Origin: Nemertoderma westbladi
Taxonomy: Eukaryota; Xenacoelomorpha; Nemertodermatida; Nemertodermatidae
Length of the DNA: 20,840 nt
Direction: 5' to 3'
Assembly: GCA_032718475.1 (NCBI GenBank)
Contig: JAUCBJ010006107.1
Location: 1-20,840 of the forward strand
This document shows, in pieces, positions 19,940-20,840 of the stretch. Every line of letters begins with the position of its first letter. The stretch's first letter is position 1. The translations under genes were made by a program, and so were the position numbers. The notes under the pieces are model-generated. The model was not told the origin of the DNA. It saw nothing but the letters and a program-made list of their open reading frames with translations, and ran no database searches.

Positions 19940-20840
19940 CTTGGGCGAATCAATTGCCCAAGCAGGACTTTGAGGGACTAAAGGAGACCGGGGTCGGAAC
20001 CTCGGTAGAGGATAAGCAAGCAATACAGAGTGTGAAGGAGTCGATGAGATGCGATGAGGGGCGGTACACCATAGGCATGGTGTGGAAACAGCCAAAACTA
20101 CCGCTACCCGAGAACAAGGGGATGGTACTCACAAGGCTTCGCAAGCTGAATCATACGCTGAAACGGAGCCCCAAAAAGGATGAGTACATCCATAAGACGA
20201 TAAAGAAGTACGTCGAGAAAGGATGGGCTGTGGAGTTGCCGGTCGATGAACCGAACACGGACAGGACCTACTACCTGCCACTTAATGTGGCCTTAGACCC
20301 AAATAAGGGTAAACTGCGGATGGTGGTTGACGCATCGGCTAAGGCCAATGGCAAGAGCCTGAATGACTATCTGCTGGAGGGCCCCAATATCTCCAACTCG
20401 GGGATTGATGTCTTGTTTGAGATTTAGGAATGGGAGGCACGCCTTCACGTGCGACATAGAAGGCATGTTTAACCAAGTCCATGTGACGGAGGAGGACAGT
20501 GACAGCCAGCGCTTCCTGGTACAACGGCGATGAGGAGCCATCAACAATACCGATGTATAAGATGGTGGTGCAGAACATGGGGGCCAAGTCATCCTCATTC
20601 ATGACGACTATGGCTGTAAGAGATATAGTAGAGGGGAAAGAGAGGGAGTATAGCGCTAGAGCGATCGATATGATTCGATGTGGCTTCTATGTAGACGATG
20701 GGATGGAAACTGGAAACACGGTTAAAGAATTTCTGGACACAGGGCATGAGGTTCGCGACATCCTGAAAGGATCCGGATTTAACCTGACCAAGTTCCAGTG
20801 GCCCCAGTGGTAATAGGGTTAAGGTTGAGGCTATCTTCTC
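19940..20840 (+). pseudogene. BEL/Pao reverse-transcriptase fragment, third lineage, frameshifted
   Basis: Three successive frames carry one Pao-type RT. Frame A (about 19951-20427): EGRYTIGMVWKQ, DRTYYLPLNVALDP, KLRMVVDASAKANGKSLND and EGPNISNSGIDVL, up to a stop. Frame B (about 20420-20510): HAFTCDIEGMFNQVH, with the catalytic Asp of TCD at 20453-20455. Frame C (about 20511-20813): MYKMVVQNMGAKSS, CGFYVDDGME (YVDD 20688-20699) and GSGFNLTKF. Homology probably continues in yet another frame past 20790 and leaves the window. Gag and protease are absent upstream; the left edge is at about 19940. At least two frameshifts make it inactive. Motifs differ from the RT at 4200-4900, so it is a distinct lineage. 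Confidence 0.88.

Noticed and set aside
20811-20823. TAATAGGGTTAA, identical to the right end plus TTAA of the element at 14335-15887
   Set aside because: No matching left end or subterminal GGGGTCATATTGACCCC block is visible, and the surrounding sequence still looks like frameshifted BEL/Pao RT. A 12 bp match may be chance, though the window ends too soon to be sure.

Overview
The window looks like intergenic, transposon-dense DNA from an animal genome. Its only recognisable coding material is BEL/Pao-type LTR retrotransposon sequence, a metazoan group, plus one degraded gene fragment. I found no host gene, rRNA, tRNA or bacterial feature. Frequent 'aggcct' and 'accggt' words and the number of BEL/Pao lineages would suit an aquatic invertebrate, but that is a weak inference.

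Layout. (1) 1-5984, plus strand: a BEL/Pao element with Gag, protease, reverse transcriptase and RNase H. Its gag is split by a ~1.18 kb non-coding insertion (1064-2246) and carries a stop at 2346-2348. It ends in a Lys-rich tail and a PDISPDGQ repeat, before any integrase. (2) 5985-9161, minus strand: the Gag and start of protease of a different BEL/Pao family, cut off inside the protease region. The two elements meet tail to tail near 5984. (3) 9162-10481: AT-rich leader of the minus-strand element with five regularly spaced ATACCGGTAT palindromes. (4) 10482-12662: tandem repeats, a ~288 bp pair merging into a near-perfect 915 bp duplication. (5) 12663-13887: non-coding. (6) 13888-16421: a ~490 bp tandem duplication whose left copy is split by a 1,553 bp TTAA-flanked, piggyBac-like non-autonomous element. 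The right copy keeps the uninterrupted TTAA site. (7) 16423-17683: a foldback/inverted-repeat element. (8) 17684-19040: non-coding DNA with a short foldback and a 3 x 45 bp array between 20 bp direct repeats. (9) 19041-19523: a degraded fragment of an uncharacterised 'PLTEDI'-type protein family. (10) About 19940-20840: a frameshifted reverse-transcriptase fragment of a third BEL/Pao lineage, running off the window.

These genes do not work together as a system. The window is a record of nested insertions, local duplications and decay. The clearest new object is the TTAA element, with its internal ~162 bp palindrome-bearing satellite and its built-in empty-site control. The oddest structural event is the tail-to-tail junction of two truncated BEL/Pao elements.
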